From Pseudomonadota bacterium (GTDB taxonomy: Bacteria; Pseudomonadota; Gammaproteobacteria; GRL18), in the NCBI GenBank assembly GCA_030632745.1, contig DAOVUE010000040.1, forward strand, positions 1 through 8,465: 8,465 bases of DNA. The letters run 5' to 3'. A model generated the notes under the pieces. That model was not told the origin of the DNA and ran no database searches. It worked only from the letters and a program-made list of their open reading frames with translations. Both the position numbers and the translations under genes were made by a program. Shown here piece after piece: positions 1-7,676 of this stretch; the stretch's first letter is position 1, and each line of letters starts with the position of its first letter.

Positions 1-719
1 ATAACTTCACCGACACCTTCTATATAGGGAATACCCAGGTATTCAGAAAAATTTGAATTCCCCGTCAGGTAAGCAAAAATCCCAAACGCTCCTGCAACCA
101 TGACCGTAGGCATAATAGCCAGACCGTCTAAACCATCCGTTAGATTGACTGCATTACTGCTGCCTACAATAACCAGATAGGTCAGTAATATATAAAATGG
201 ACCCAGATCAATAAACACATCCTTCATATAGGGGATCAATAATAAGGTTTCATGTGATGTCTGTGCTGTAGTATATAAATATAATGCAGCAGCCACACCA
301 ATAATGCTTTGCCAAAAATACTTATGTCTGGCAATCAGACCTCTGCTATCCTTATGAACAATTTTTTTATAGTCATCAATCCAGCCTACAACTCCAAACA
401 ATAGAGTAACCAGCAGTACTACCCAGACATAACGATTGGTTAAATCACCCCATAGTAAGGTACTGATTGCTATAGCAACTAAAATAAGAGCTCCGCCCAT
501 GGTAGGAGTCCCTGACTTGCTGAAATGGCTTTCCGGGCCATCATCTCTGACAACCTGTCCCAGTTGTTTAACGCTGAGTTGTTTTATAAAAAGAGGTCCC
601 ACCAGCAATGCAATAGACAGGGCAGTTAAAATACCCAAAATAGCCCGCATGGTTAAGTATGAAAAAACATTGAATGCACTATAGTATTGAGATAAATATT
701 CTGTCAGAGCCAATAACAT
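1..719 (-). CDS. mraY: MraY, phospho-MurNAc-pentapeptide transferase (3' end beyond window)
   Basis: MraY is the integral membrane enzyme that transfers phospho-MurNAc-pentapeptide from UDP to undecaprenyl phosphate, making lipid I on the cytoplasmic face. I translated the minus strand by hand from the ATG at 719-717: 239 codons are present of a family length near 360, so about a third is missing off the left edge. Visible family marks are [10 protein letters not shown] (56-65), GTPTMGG (70-76), the catalytic Asp pair in GWIDDYKK (D115, D116, the same numbering as E. coli), RHKYFWQ (131-137) and [13 protein letters not shown] (189-201). Hydrophobic membrane segments lie between these motifs. 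The ATG overlaps the murF stop by one base (TAATG), and GGGGAA at 728-733 lies 8 nt upstream as ribosome site, so translation is probably coupled to MurE-MurF. No break is seen in the part present. Confidence 0.97.
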   Translation of the reverse strand, partial: MLLALTEYLSQYYSAFNVFSYLTMRAILGILTALSIALLVGPLFIKQLSVKQLGQVVRDDGPESHFSKSGTPTMGGALILVAIAISTLLWGDLTNRYVWVVLLVTLLFGVVGWIDDYKKIVHKDSRGLIARHKYFWQSIIGVAAALYLYTTAQTSHETLLLIPYMKDVFIDLGPFYILLTYLVIVGSSNAVNLTDGLDGLAIMPTVMVAGAFGIFAYLTGNSNFSEYLGIPYIEGVGEV

Positions 720-3700
720 TATCGTTGTTCCCCGATTCGTTGTTGTGCAAGCCTTTGCTCAACCGTTTGCTCAACCTTTTCCTCAACTTTTTCCTCAACA
801 AGGGCATTAACCACAGCTTCCATTCCCATACTTCTGGAGCCCTTAACTAACACCATACTTTTATCAACTAACAGCTGTGTTATGTGTTTTATCAATTCAT
901 CTTTATTTAAAAAGTGCATTGCTATTAAGTCCTCATTTTGACCCTCTCTATGTGCCAGGAAAGCCTTATACGTTTCATGAGTTTTTTTGCCTACAGTGAA
1001 TAATTTTTTAATACCTGAAGCAGCAATATCAATACCTAATTGATAATGGAGTTGTTGTGAGTCTTTACCCAGCTCTCCCATATCACCTAAAATCAATAGT
1101 GTTTCTATAATGTTTTCCTGTTGTGCCCTTTGCAGTAGAGCATCAACTCCTGCCTTGACAGAATCAGGATTGGCATTATAGGTATCATCAAAGATGAATG
1201 AACCATTGAACCCTGTTTTTTGTTCTAATCGTCCCGGTGCATTTTTAAACGCTTCCAGTCCCTTCTTAATATCAATCAGGCTGCAGCCCGATGCGATTGA
1301 AACTGCAGCTGCAGTCAGAGCATTATAAATATTATGCTGACCAAACTGTGTTAAGAAAATCAACTGATTTCCCAACGGGGTTTTTAATGTTAATTCAATT
1401 CCTTCTGCTGTTTGCTTATAATCAGCACTAATATCTGCAGTTTTGTTTAAGCCAAAGGTGAGGATATTAATTGTTTTACCAGTAACGCTTTGTCTTTGTT
1501 CAGCAAGCCCCTGTTCTGAAAGCCCCAGCTCTGCAAGCCCCAGCTCTGCAAGCCAAAGTTCTGCAAAACAGTCATCTGCATTAATAACCGCTGTGCCATT
1601 ATTTTTTAAGCCGCTATAAATCTCAGCCTTTGCTTCAGCCACACCCTGCAGCGATCCAAAACCTTCAATATGGGCATGCCCCGCATTGGTAATCACAGCA
1701 ACATCAGGCTGTACTAATGCCACCAGCTGCTTTATTTCGCCGCTATGACTGGCACCTATTTCAATTACCGCAGCTTTATGTGCTGCACTGAGTCTTAATA
1801 AGGTTAAAGGCACACCAATATCATTATTAAAATTTCCTCTGGTTGCTAATACCTGCTCAGGCTGTCCAGGTGAAGCATGCAAAGCAGCCTGCATAATAGC
1901 GGCGGTCATTTCCTTCACCGTTGTTTTACCACAGCTTCCGGTAATGGCAATCATCGGCAGCGCAAACTTTTTACGCCACAGCAAAGCAATTTGAGCTAAG
2001 GCCATACGGCTGTCAGGCACGCGGATCTGAGCTAAATCCAGGTCTGTTTTTTGCTCAACATTTTGTTCAGCATTTTGCTCAGCGCTTTGCTCAATTATCA
2101 GCCCGCAGGCACCTTTTTCTGCTGCCTGTTTTATAAATTGATGCGCATCAAAATTATCTCCTCTGATGGCAACAAATAAATCACCCGGCTCTAGTGTTCT
2201 GCTATTGATACTCACTTGTGAAAAAGTCTGATCCTTACCGCTTAACTCTTCACCTAATGCTAGTGCCACTTGAGACATGCATAATGATAAAGTCCGGTCC
2301 GATAGAACAGACAATACACACGCCTTATCACTGAAAGGAATCGTTTTACCCTGAATTTCCTGGTAATCTTCGTGCCCTTTCCCTGCAATCAGAATGACAT
2401 CATCAGCAGTTGCTGAGTGGAGAACTTCTTTTATCGCCTGTTCTCTGTCAATTGCAGTTAATATTTTTTCCGGATGCGCAAATCCGCTTATGCTTTCAGC
2501 AATAATCTGCTGCGGCTGCTCTGTGCGTGGATTATCACTGGTGACCATAATTCTGTCTGCATACTGTTCAGCCGCTTTTGCCATTAAAGGCCGTTTACCC
2601 TTATCTCGATCACCACCACAGCCAAAAATGCAATACAGCTTGCCGCAAGCATGCGGCTTTAATGCTTTCAAGCCTTTTTCTAATGCATCAGGAGTATGAG
2701 CATAGTCAATGACGATTAACGGCAGCGGTTGTGTAAAAGGTTCTACCTGCTTATTATCCAACACTATTTTTTCCATTCTACCGGGCACTGTCGTTAATCC
2801 GGAAATTCTGCAAATAATATTTTTTAATGCATAACCCTGCTGATGCAGTACTGCAACAGCAGCTAATATATTTTCAATATTAAAGGCACCCAATAGGCGG
2901 CTGTTAATCAAATAGCTTTCTGATAGATTATCCTGAACACTGTCCGAAACAGACAATGAAAATGAGATTCCATCTGTATTCATCACTATATTATCAGCGA
3001 AGTAATCTGCCTTATTGTCCTTTTTTGAATAAGTGACCAGCTTAGGTTTTTTATTATTTTCTGCAAGCTGAATACTATTAATAATAGTATCTGCAAATGG
3101 GTCATCTAAATTAACCACTACCCGCTGCAGGGATGCAAACTGAAATAATTTTAATTTTTCATGCGCATAGTTCTTCATATCCCCATGATAATCCAGATGA
3201 TCTCTGCTTAAATTAGTAAAAACTGCCGTATCAAATTCAACACCATTGACCCGCCCCTGAGCCAGAGCATGTGATGACACCTCCATCACCATATTTGCTA
3301 TGTTCTGTTTTCTATAAGCAGCCATCAAAGCCTGCAGCTGCACTGCTCCGGGTGTAGTATGAGTACTTTCTTCAAGCTCACCATATAAGCCATTGCCCAG
3401 AGTACCTATCACAGCACACTTTTCTGCCGGGCTCTTTTCAGCTGCTACAGCAATGAGGTGAATAAGTTGAGCAATAAAGTGTGCTGTAGACGTTTTACCA
3501 TTGGTGCCGGTTATACCTGTTACATTAAGATCATGGCTGGGATGCTGATAAAAACGAGCCGCTATTTCACCGGTCTTTTCATGTAAGGATGCCACTCTGA
3601 TAAGCGGTACATCATATCCATCCTCAGCAGCACAACTATCCGGCATTTCATTCAGCTCTGCTGTGGGTTCCCAGACAATTAGTTTTGCACCACGATTAAT

Positions 3701-3967
3701 AGCCTCTCCCGCATAAGCAATACCATGCTGCGGCATTTTTTTAGCACCATCGGTGCAGTCAATTGCAGTTCCAGCACTGGCAAGAAACAAATATTCTTCA
3801 TGTACTTTCTTACTATTATCCGATAAGCCTTTGAAAGTAAGGTTGCAATTTTTGACCTCACTAAGATCAACAAAACCATCTAACAGAGTCTGAAGATGGT
3901 TGCAGGGATAAGTATTTTTTTCCTTTACGTCATGTTGCTCAATGACCCGGGGGAGAGGTGCCGTCAT
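719..3967 (-). CDS. murE-murF: MurE-MurF fusion: bifunctional mDAP and D-Ala-D-Ala ligase
   Basis: One uninterrupted frame of 1082 residues carries two complete Mur ligases acting in sequence in the cytoplasm. Residues about 20-556 are MurE, which adds meso-diaminopimelate to UDP-MurNAc-L-Ala-D-Glu: ATP loop GTNGKTS (154-160), [10 protein letters not shown] (254-263), probable carbamylated Lys271, [12 protein letters not shown] (421-432), [12 protein letters not shown] (449-460), the DNPR motif that selects mDAP (478-481) and GKGHEDYQ (529-536). Residues about 563-1055 are MurF, which adds D-Ala-D-Ala: [13 protein letters not shown] (588-600), GSCGKTT (677-683), NNDIGVP (714-720), [14 protein letters not shown] (926-939) and KGSRS (1042-1046). 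The linker is only a few residues. An in-frame Met564 sits where a free MurF would start, but no good ribosome site precedes it. Start: the ATG overlaps the ftsI stop (ATGA). The MurE uridine-site DSR triad reads NSK (51-53). Three low-complexity in-frame repeats lie in the MurF half. Natural MurE-MurF fusions are known, for example in Bordetella. Confidence 0.96.
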   Translation of the reverse strand: MTAPLPRVIEQHDVKEKNTYPCNHLQTLLDGFVDLSEVKNCNLTFKGLSDNSKKVHEEYLFLASAGTAIDCTDGAKKMPQHGIAYAGEAINRGAKLIVWEPTAELNEMPDSCAAEDGYDVPLIRVASLHEKTGEIAARFYQHPSHDLNVTGITGTNGKTSTAHFIAQLIHLIAVAAEKSPAEKCAVIGTLGNGLYGELEESTHTTPGAVQLQALMAAYRKQNIANMVMEVSSHALAQGRVNGVEFDTAVFTNLSRDHLDYHGDMKNYAHEKLKLFQFASLQRVVVNLDDPFADTIINSIQLAENNKKPKLVTYSKKDNKADYFADNIVMNTDGISFSLSVSDSVQDNLSESYLINSRLLGAFNIENILAAVAVLHQQGYALKNIICRISGLTTVPGRMEKIVLDNKQVEPFTQPLPLIVIDYAHTPDALEKGLKALKPHACGKLYCIFGCGGDRDKGKRPLMAKAAEQYADRIMVTSDNPRTEQPQQIIAESISGFAHPEKILTAIDREQAIKEVLHSATADDVILIAGKGHEDYQEIQGKTIPFSDKACVLSVLSDRTLSLCMSQVALALGEELSGKDQTFSQVSINSRTLEPGDLFVAIRGDNFDAHQFIKQAAEKGACGLIIEQSAEQNAEQNVEQKTDLDLAQIRVPDSRMALAQIALLWRKKFALPMIAITGSCGKTTVKEMTAAIMQAALHASPGQPEQVLATRGNFNNDIGVPLTLLRLSAAHKAAVIEIGASHSGEIKQLVALVQPDVAVITNAGHAHIEGFGSLQGVAEAKAEIYSGLKNNGTAVINADDCFAELWLAELGLAELGLSEQGLAEQRQSVTGKTINILTFGLNKTADISADYKQTAEGIELTLKTPLGNQLIFLTQFGQHNIYNALTAAAVSIASGCSLIDIKKGLEAFKNAPGRLEQKTGFNGSFIFDDTYNANPDSVKAGVDALLQRAQQENIIETLLILGDMGELGKDSQQLHYQLGIDIAASGIKKLFTVGKKTHETYKAFLAHREGQNEDLIAMHFLNKDELIKHITQLLVDKSMVLVKGSRSMGMEAVVNALVEEKVEEKVEQTVEQRLAQQRIGEQR
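754..801 (-). repeat. In-frame 12-nt tandem repeat, MurF C-terminal tail
   Basis: Four 12-nt units lie head to tail at 754-765, 766-777, 778-789 and 790-801; the plus-strand form is tttgctcaaccg with variants tttcctcaactt and tttcctcaacaa. On the coding strand they give a charged four-residue repeat ([16 protein letters not shown]) at about residues 1057-1072, after the last MurF motif. E. coli MurF ends soon after the equivalent of KGSRS...VVNAL, so this is an added tail. The unit length is a multiple of three, so copy-number change would keep the frame. Confidence 0.9.
1496..1570 (-). repeat. In-frame 15-nt tandem repeat inside MurF central domain
   Basis: Five 15-nt units lie at 1496-1510, 1511-1525, 1526-1540, 1541-1555 and 1556-1570. 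The middle two are nearly identical (plus strand cagctctgcaagccc and cagctctgcaagcca) and the outer ones have drifted. They encode a five-residue repeat of the type LAELG / LSEQG / LAEQR at about residues 801-825, just after the NADD segment of the MurF central domain. The motif is absent from E. coli MurF at this place, so I read it as a surface-loop insertion that grew by slippage. Confidence 0.88.
2049..2096 (-). repeat. In-frame 12-nt tandem repeat in MurF N-terminal domain
   Basis: Four 12-nt units lie at 2049-2060, 2061-2072, 2073-2084 and 2085-2096 (plus strand ttttgctcaaca and close variants). They encode a repeated AEQN / VEQK motif at about residues 625-640, between the strands LIIEQ and IRVPDSR of the MurF N-terminal domain. 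The units share the TTGCTCA core (GAG CAA codons on the coding strand) with the repeat at 754-801, so the two tracts look related. Confidence 0.88.
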
Positions 3968-5736
3968 CCCTGCCTCCCGATACTCTGCTCTATTTGAGAA
4001 ACAATATCCGGCTGATTGAGATCGTCCGGTTCTATATTTAACAACCTCAAGGCACCGGACATAACATCAGAAAAGGCAGGTGCTGCCACTAAGCCGCCGT
4101 AATAGACACCATTACCCGGCTCATCGATCATAACGACTATCGCAAGTTTAGGCTTATTAAGCGGAGCATATCCGGCAAACACTGAACTGTATTTTTTCTT
4201 TGTATAGCCACCGTGGCTGGAGGTTTTTTTAACCGTACCCGTCTTGCCGGCTACCTTATAACCTATTACAGCAGCCTGAGGTGCTGTGCCGCCCTTCTGA
4301 ACCACTCTTTCCATCATTTTACTGACTTGTTTCAGGGAACGGGCAGACAGGAGTGTTTGCTGTACGGCCTGAGGCTCATCTTGTGACGCGCTATGAGATT
4401 CAGCCTGTGCATCAAACTGCGACAGGAATGTGACCTGTTTTTTCTTCCCTGCCCGGGCAATGATGCTATAGGCATTAGTCAATTGCAGATTGGTCACCGA
4501 CATACCATAGCCGAATGATAAGGCCACCTGTTCAATTTTTGATATACGGCGCGGACGCACTAAGCGGCCGGCAGACTCTCCCGGGAAACCACTCCCGGTA
4601 TCACTGCCAAAGCCAAAACTATAATAGGTATCCCAAAGTAAGGGCTTGGGCAGATGCAATGCAATCTTTGAGGTACCCACATTACTGGATTTCTGCAGCA
4701 CAGTTGACACATCAATAGTACCGTAGGCATGTGTATCCTGAATGGTTTTACGTCCGACCATAAACCAGCCGTCACCTGTTTCAATTTGAGTACCCGGACT
4801 GTAACGGCCGCTATTTAATGCCGCTGCAATTGAGAAAGGCTTCATTGTTGAACCGGGTTCAAACAAATCAGTAATGGCACGATTGCGATACAGTTTTGAC
4901 TGACGATCCTGCATGCGATTGGGATTAAATCCGGGCTGGTTTGCCATGGCAAGCACTTCACCTGTTTCAATATCCAGCACCACAATAGAACCTGATTTTG
5001 CTTTTTGCTTGTGTACTGTTTTTTGCAGTGTTTTATATGCCAGATATTGAATACGGCGATCTAAACTCAAGGTTAAGGATTTACCCGGTTGAGGAGCACT
5101 GACTTGTTCCTCAATTGAAATAATGCGTCCCAATCTATCCTTAACCACACGTTTACTGCCTGACACACCACTCAGCCATTCATTATAAGCCAGTTCCATT
5201 CCTTCCTGACCATTATCATCCACATCAGTAAAACCCAGAATATGGCCAAAAATTTCACCATCAGGATAGTAACGACGATATTCACGTTGTGTATGAACAC
5301 CTTTGATTGACAGATCCATAATACGCTGAGCAAGAGCAGGATTTATACGACGTTTTATATAAACAAACTCTTTAGTAGAACGTTTTTTTATTTTATTTTT
5401 AATGTACTGACTATTGAGCTGTAATAATTTTGCTAATGAATAAATTTTTTCATCTTCAACATTAAATTTTTTTGGATTGATCCAGATGGATGAAATAGGT
5501 GTGCTTATTGCCAGCGGATAGCCATTTCTATCCATAATCATGCCTCGATGAGCCGTCACTTCCAATTGCCTTAAAACTCTGGCATTACCCTGACCTTGCA
5601 AAAAATCATTATTAAATACCTGCAAATCAAACACACGCCAGACCAGCGCGCACACAACCATAACAAGCATCAGATAAATAAAATTTATCCGATAGGCCTG
5701 TATCTGGTTATTTTTTTTGCTCACGTTTGTCGGCAT
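3964..5736 (-). CDS. ftsI: FtsI (PBP3), septal peptidoglycan transpeptidase
   Basis: FtsI is the monofunctional class B penicillin-binding protein that cross-links septal peptidoglycan; it works in the periplasm with FtsW and FtsQLB. The 590 residues match the family length (588 in E. coli). A short basic cytoplasmic N-terminus is followed by one membrane anchor at about 16-34. The class B pedestal motif HRGMIMDRNG is at 63-72. The transpeptidase triad is intact: S296-T-M-K299 with nucleophile Ser296, S350-S-N352 and K498-T-G500. The ATG at 5736-5734 is preceded only by A-rich DNA with a weak AAGAAG-like ribosome site, and 113 nt holding a hairpin separate it from ftsL. The 3' end overlaps murE by four bases (ATGA). 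The order ftsL-ftsI-murE supports FtsI over an elongation PBP2. No truncation or missing catalytic residue is seen. Confidence 0.97.
   Translation of the reverse strand: MPTNVSKKNNQIQAYRINFIYLMLVMVVCALVWRVFDLQVFNNDFLQGQGNARVLRQLEVTAHRGMIMDRNGYPLAISTPISSIWINPKKFNVEDEKIYSLAKLLQLNSQYIKNKIKKRSTKEFVYIKRRINPALAQRIMDLSIKGVHTQREYRRYYPDGEIFGHILGFTDVDDNGQEGMELAYNEWLSGVSGSKRVVKDRLGRIISIEEQVSAPQPGKSLTLSLDRRIQYLAYKTLQKTVHKQKAKSGSIVVLDIETGEVLAMANQPGFNPNRMQDRQSKLYRNRAITDLFEPGSTMKPFSIAAALNSGRYSPGTQIETGDGWFMVGRKTIQDTHAYGTIDVSTVLQKSSNVGTSKIALHLPKPLLWDTYYSFGFGSDTGSGFPGESAGRLVRPRRISKIEQVALSFGYGMSVTNLQLTNAYSIIARAGKKKQVTFLSQFDAQAESHSASQDEPQAVQQTLLSARSLKQVSKMMERVVQKGGTAPQAAVIGYKVAGKTGTVKKTSSHGGYTKKKYSSVFAGYAPLNKPKLAIVVMIDEPGNGVYYGGLVAAPAFSDVMSGALRLLNIEPDDLNQPDIVSQIEQSIGRQG
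3973..3978 (-). promoter_or_regulatory. Strong Shine-Dalgarno of murE-murF inside ftsI
   Basis: On the coding strand GGGAGG ends five bases before the murE ATG at 3967 and lies within the last codons of ftsI. It is the best ribosome site in the window. Together with the ATGA stop/start overlap it fixes this ATG as the start and points to coupled re-initiation. Confidence 0.8.
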
Positions 5737-5765
5737 AATATTCTTTTGTTCTTCTTTTAATTAAA

Positions 5766-5830
5766 AAAAACTTATTATCCATTATTTTAAGAAATTTTAT
5801 ATTACATAAAATAATGGATAATAAATTTTT
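5766..5830 (-). terminator. Long AT-rich hairpin with T-tract between ftsL and ftsI
   Basis: A perfect 18-bp inverted repeat has arms at 5772-5789 (ttattatccattatttta) and 5807-5824, separated by a 17-nt loop. After one mismatch the stem extends by five A:T pairs (5766-5770 with 5826-5830). In the direction of transcription the 3' arm is followed by G and eight T, and on the other strand by five T, so it looks like a bidirectional intrinsic terminator. The stem has few G:C pairs, and the operon must be read through it to express ftsI and the genes after it. It may therefore be a partial terminator, a processing or stability element, or the remnant of a small palindromic element. The inverted repeat is certain; the function is inferred. 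Confidence 0.55.
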
Positions 5831-5831
5831 C

Positions 5832-5873
5832 TGGCTAAAGGCTTCTATATTACAAAGACTTGGCTAAGGGCTT
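5832..5873 (-). repeat. 13-bp duplication spanning the ftsL stop codon
   Basis: The plus-strand 13-mers at 5832-5844 (tggctaaaggctt) and 5861-5873 (tggctaagggctt) differ at one base and lie 29 bp apart. The second encodes Lys-Pro-Leu-Ala near the FtsL C-terminus and the first lies just past its stop. It suggests a small duplication that left a copy of the coding tail in the spacer, or stray members of the AGCCCT-type repeat found elsewhere in this window. Confidence 0.5.
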
Positions 5874-6140
5874 TATTTTTAAATAAATGACATCTTTGGC
5901 TGCAGGTATTATCATGTGCAGTTTTTCTCTTGCTACACGTTCAATTCTGCCATAGGTTGCCTGTGTATTCTGTTCTATCTGCAACTTGCCCCACTCAATA
6001 TCCATATCATCTCTTTGTTGTTCAAGCTGCTGTATTTCTACAAATAACTTACGCTTATAATGTTTAACATAAACAACACTAATCGCTGATATAAAGGTGA
6101 TTATTAATAAAATGATTATCAATAATAATTTAGCACTCAT
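5850..6140 (-). CDS. ftsL: FtsL, cell division protein
   Basis: FtsL is a small bitopic inner-membrane protein that forms the FtsQLB complex and activates the FtsW-FtsI septal synthase. The 96 residues show the expected layout: a very short cytoplasmic N-terminus, one hydrophobic segment at about 4-24, then a periplasmic helix rich in Glu, Gln and Leu (about 30-60) likely to form a coiled coil. The segment EWGKLQIEQNT (48-58) followed by IERVAREKLHMIIP (66-79) is typical of proteobacterial FtsL. It is shorter than E. coli FtsL (121), mainly because the cytoplasmic tail is nearly absent. The ATG at 6140-6138 has AGGG six bases upstream. An in-frame TAG within the upstream repeat spacer limits any longer start. 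Its place between rsmH and ftsI supports the name, since the sequence family is weakly conserved. Confidence 0.92.
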   Translation of the reverse strand: MSAKLLLIIILLIITFISAISVVYVKHYKRKLFVEIQQLEQQRDDMDIEWGKLQIEQNTQATYGRIERVAREKLHMIIPAAKDVIYLKIKPLAKSL

Positions 6141-6146
6141 ATTTAG

Positions 6147-6150
6147 CCCT
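6147..6150 (-). promoter_or_regulatory. ftsL Shine-Dalgarno inside the last repeat unit
   Basis: The coding strand reads AGGGCTAAAT then ATG. The AGGG is the reverse complement of the ccct in the first-listed 16-bp repeat unit, so the ftsL ribosome site is itself part of the repeat array. Confidence 0.7.
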
Positions 6151-6157
6151 GCAGTTA

Positions 6158-6229
6158 TTAAGCCCTGCTATCCATTCAAGCCCTGCTGTCCATTCAAGCC
6201 CTGCAGTCCATTCAAGCCCTGCAGTCCAT
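6158..6229 (-). other. Four tandem five-codon minicistrons upstream of ftsL
   Basis: On the coding strand each 18-bp repeat reads ATG GAY WGC AGG GCT then a stop. ATGs lie at 6229, 6211, 6193 and 6175, and the products would be MDCRA, MDCRA, MDSRA and MDSRA. The first three stops are TGA directly followed by the next ATG; the last is TAA. The AGGG inside each unit is five bases before the following ATG, a good Shine-Dalgarno distance, and the unit before the first ATG supplies AAGG. The arrangement is read directly from the sequence. Whether ribosomes use it is unknown; the simplest alternative is chance within a repeat. Confidence 0.35.
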
Positions 6230-6267
6230 TCAAGCCTTGCAGTTATTAAGCCCTGCAGTTATTCTGC

Positions 6268-7200
6268 CTACAGTTTTTGTGCAATTCTTAACACAGCACT
6301 TCTGCAGCGGGGATTATCCATCAGTTCCTGTTTACCAGCCTTCAGCTTCTTACCAATCAATTTCATTTTTCGATCAAGCTGTGCATCCATAACCGGTAAA
6401 TCGGGTGGTAATGGATCACCTTCCACCATGGTTTTAAAAAATCGTTTAACTTTCCGATCTTCCAGAGAATGGAAACTAATAACGGCTAAACGCCCTTGTT
6501 TCGCTAAACAACGATAACTTTGTATTAAACACTGATCCAGATCATGTAGTTCATCATTAATAAAAATACGTATTCCCTGAAAACTCCGTGTCGCAGGGTG
6601 TTTTTTCTTTTCCCAGCGGGGGTGTGCCTGTTTAACAATCTCCGCTAATTGTTTAGTGTCTGTCAGTGGCTGTTCTTTTCTTGCAAAAACAATGGCTTTA
6701 GCAATACGCCGCGAATAACGTTCTTCACCATATTCATACAGCACTGAGGCAATTTCCGCTTCTTTAGCCTTATTAATCCATTGACTTGCGTTCACACCTG
6801 ACTGATTGTTCATACGCATATCCAGAGGGCCTGAAGTCTGGAAACTGAAACCGCGCTCAGCATCATCTAATTGAGGTGATGAAACACCTAAATCCAATAA
6901 AATTCCATCTACCCTGCCGCATAAATTCTGCAGACTCAGATAAGCTTCCAATTCAGCAAATGATCCATGCACTATGGTAAAACGTGAATCACTGGCAAAT
7001 CGTTCCCGTGCGCTTTCAATCGCCTGCGGGTCTTTATCAAAGGCAATTAATTTTCCCGCATCACTTAATTCATCCAGAATAGCCTGTGCATGTCCGCCCC
7101 GGCCAAAAGTTCCATCTATATAAATCCCATCGGGATTAACATTCAGGCCTGCAATAGCCTCATGCAATAATACCGGCTTATGTTCATTACTATTCTGCAT
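6268..7200 (-). CDS. rsmH: RsmH (MraW), 16S rRNA m4C1402 N4-methyltransferase
   Basis: RsmH is the cytoplasmic enzyme that uses S-adenosylmethionine to methylate N4 of C1402 in the 16S rRNA decoding centre. Its 310 residues compare with 313 in E. coli. The opening HKPVLLHEAI (7-16) is typical. The AdoMet-binding motif DGTFGRGGHAQAIL is at 29-42, followed by FDKDPQA (54-60), LLDLGVSSPQLDDAERGFSF (101-120), GPLDMRM (124-130), HPATRSFQGIRIFINDEL (201-218) and ISFHSLEDRKVKRFF (241-255). The C-terminus ends in the usual NPRCRSAVLR stretch. The start ATG at 7200-7198 lies two bases after the mraZ stop; the ribosome site (GGAAG within the mraZ end) is weak and distant, so coupling to mraZ is likely. 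The stop TAG at 6270-6268 is followed at once by the repeat spacer. It is intact with no odd residues. Confidence 0.97.
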   Translation of the reverse strand: MQNSNEHKPVLLHEAIAGLNVNPDGIYIDGTFGRGGHAQAILDELSDAGKLIAFDKDPQAIESARERFASDSRFTIVHGSFAELEAYLSLQNLCGRVDGILLDLGVSSPQLDDAERGFSFQTSGPLDMRMNNQSGVNASQWINKAKEAEIASVLYEYGEERYSRRIAKAIVFARKEQPLTDTKQLAEIVKQAHPRWEKKKHPATRSFQGIRIFINDELHDLDQCLIQSYRCLAKQGRLAVISFHSLEDRKVKRFFKTMVEGDPLPPDLPVMDAQLDRKMKLIGKKLKAGKQELMDNPRCRSAVLRIAQKL

Positions 7201-7202
7201 AA

Positions 7203-7637
7203 CTACAAAGAAAGAGCTTCCAGTTCTTGCGGCAGTTCCAGTTCTTCATCATCATCCCATTCAAGATTCCAGCTCTCCTCATCCCACACTTCAAATTTAT
7301 TGCCGATACCCACCAGCACTATCTGCTTATCCAGTTTATTTTTTTCACGTAAATAAGAAGGCAGATTAATGCGGCCATTTTTATCCATATCACAATCTGA
7401 TGCATGACCCAGCATCAAACGCTTTAATTTAACGGCCATTTTACTAATCGGCAATGCAACCAGTTTAGCCTCAACCACTTTCCATTCATTGTAGGGGTAA
7501 ATAACCATACGTCGTTCCTGGTCAAGAGTAACCACTAAACGACCGGCACAATCCTGCATAAGACGTTCTCTATAGCGACTTGGAATCGCCAGACGTCCTT
7601 TAGCATCAAGATTGAGTTTACTTACACCATTTAACAC
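7203..7637 (-). CDS. mraZ: MraZ, transcriptional regulator of the dcw cluster
   Basis: MraZ is a ring-forming DNA-binding protein of the SpoVT/AbrB fold that represses its own operon in E. coli. The 144 residues (152 in E. coli) hold the two expected half-domains, each with its signature: LDAKGRLAIPSRYR (10-23) and MDKNGRINLPSYLRE (84-98). LMLGHASDCDMD (74-85) joins them, and GNKFEVWDEESW (112-123) follows the second. The C-terminal tail is very acidic (WDDDEELELPQELE). The start is GTG at 7637-7635, chosen because MLNGVSKLNLDAKGR then aligns from residue 1 with E. coli MFRGATLVNLDSKGR; no in-frame ATG lies nearby. The nearest purine-rich site, AGG, is about 12 bases upstream, so initiation looks inefficient. 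The operator ladder and promoter upstream suggest autoregulation. It is the first gene of the operon. Confidence 0.96.
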   Translation of the reverse strand: MLNGVSKLNLDAKGRLAIPSRYRERLMQDCAGRLVVTLDQERRMVIYPYNEWKVVEAKLVALPISKMAVKLKRLMLGHASDCDMDKNGRINLPSYLREKNKLDKQIVLVGIGNKFEVWDEESWNLEWDDDEELELPQELEALSL

Positions 7638-7676
7638 AATATTTTTCAGCCTGAAATTTAACCGGGATAAACTAAC

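Larger units (their letters stand above)
6145..6262 (-). repeat. Tandem repeat array in the rsmH-ftsL spacer
   Basis: Almost the whole spacer is a head-to-tail array. Four 18-bp units (plus strand agccctgcagtccattca, with tat or tgt variants) occupy 6161-6178, 6179-6196, 6197-6214 and 6215-6232. A 16-bp form (agccctgcagttatta) flanks them at 6145-6160 and 6233-6248, and a partial copy starts at 6249. The half-unit agccctgcag is common to both forms. The near-symmetrical order (16, four times 18, 16, partial) suggests expansion within an older 16-bp repeat. This is a likely variable-number locus between strains. Confidence 0.93.

Noticed and set aside
436..684. 82-codon plus-strand frame
   Set aside because: It lies wholly antisense to mraY, whose reading is certain from its motifs.
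2276..2278. Separate murF gene starting at internal Met564
   Set aside because: The frame is open across the junction and no Shine-Dalgarno precedes this ATG; the fused reading is simpler, though minor internal initiation cannot be excluded.
2394..2699. 101-codon plus-strand frame
   Set aside because: It lies antisense to the MurE domain over conserved motifs ([14 protein letters not shown]); a shadow frame.
4515..4784. Two short frames, one on each strand, within ftsI
   Set aside because: Both overlap the conserved FtsI transpeptidase region and have no features of their own.
6145..6262. CRISPR-like array
   Set aside because: Units of 16 and 18 bp are contiguous with no unique spacers, so this is a simple tandem repeat.
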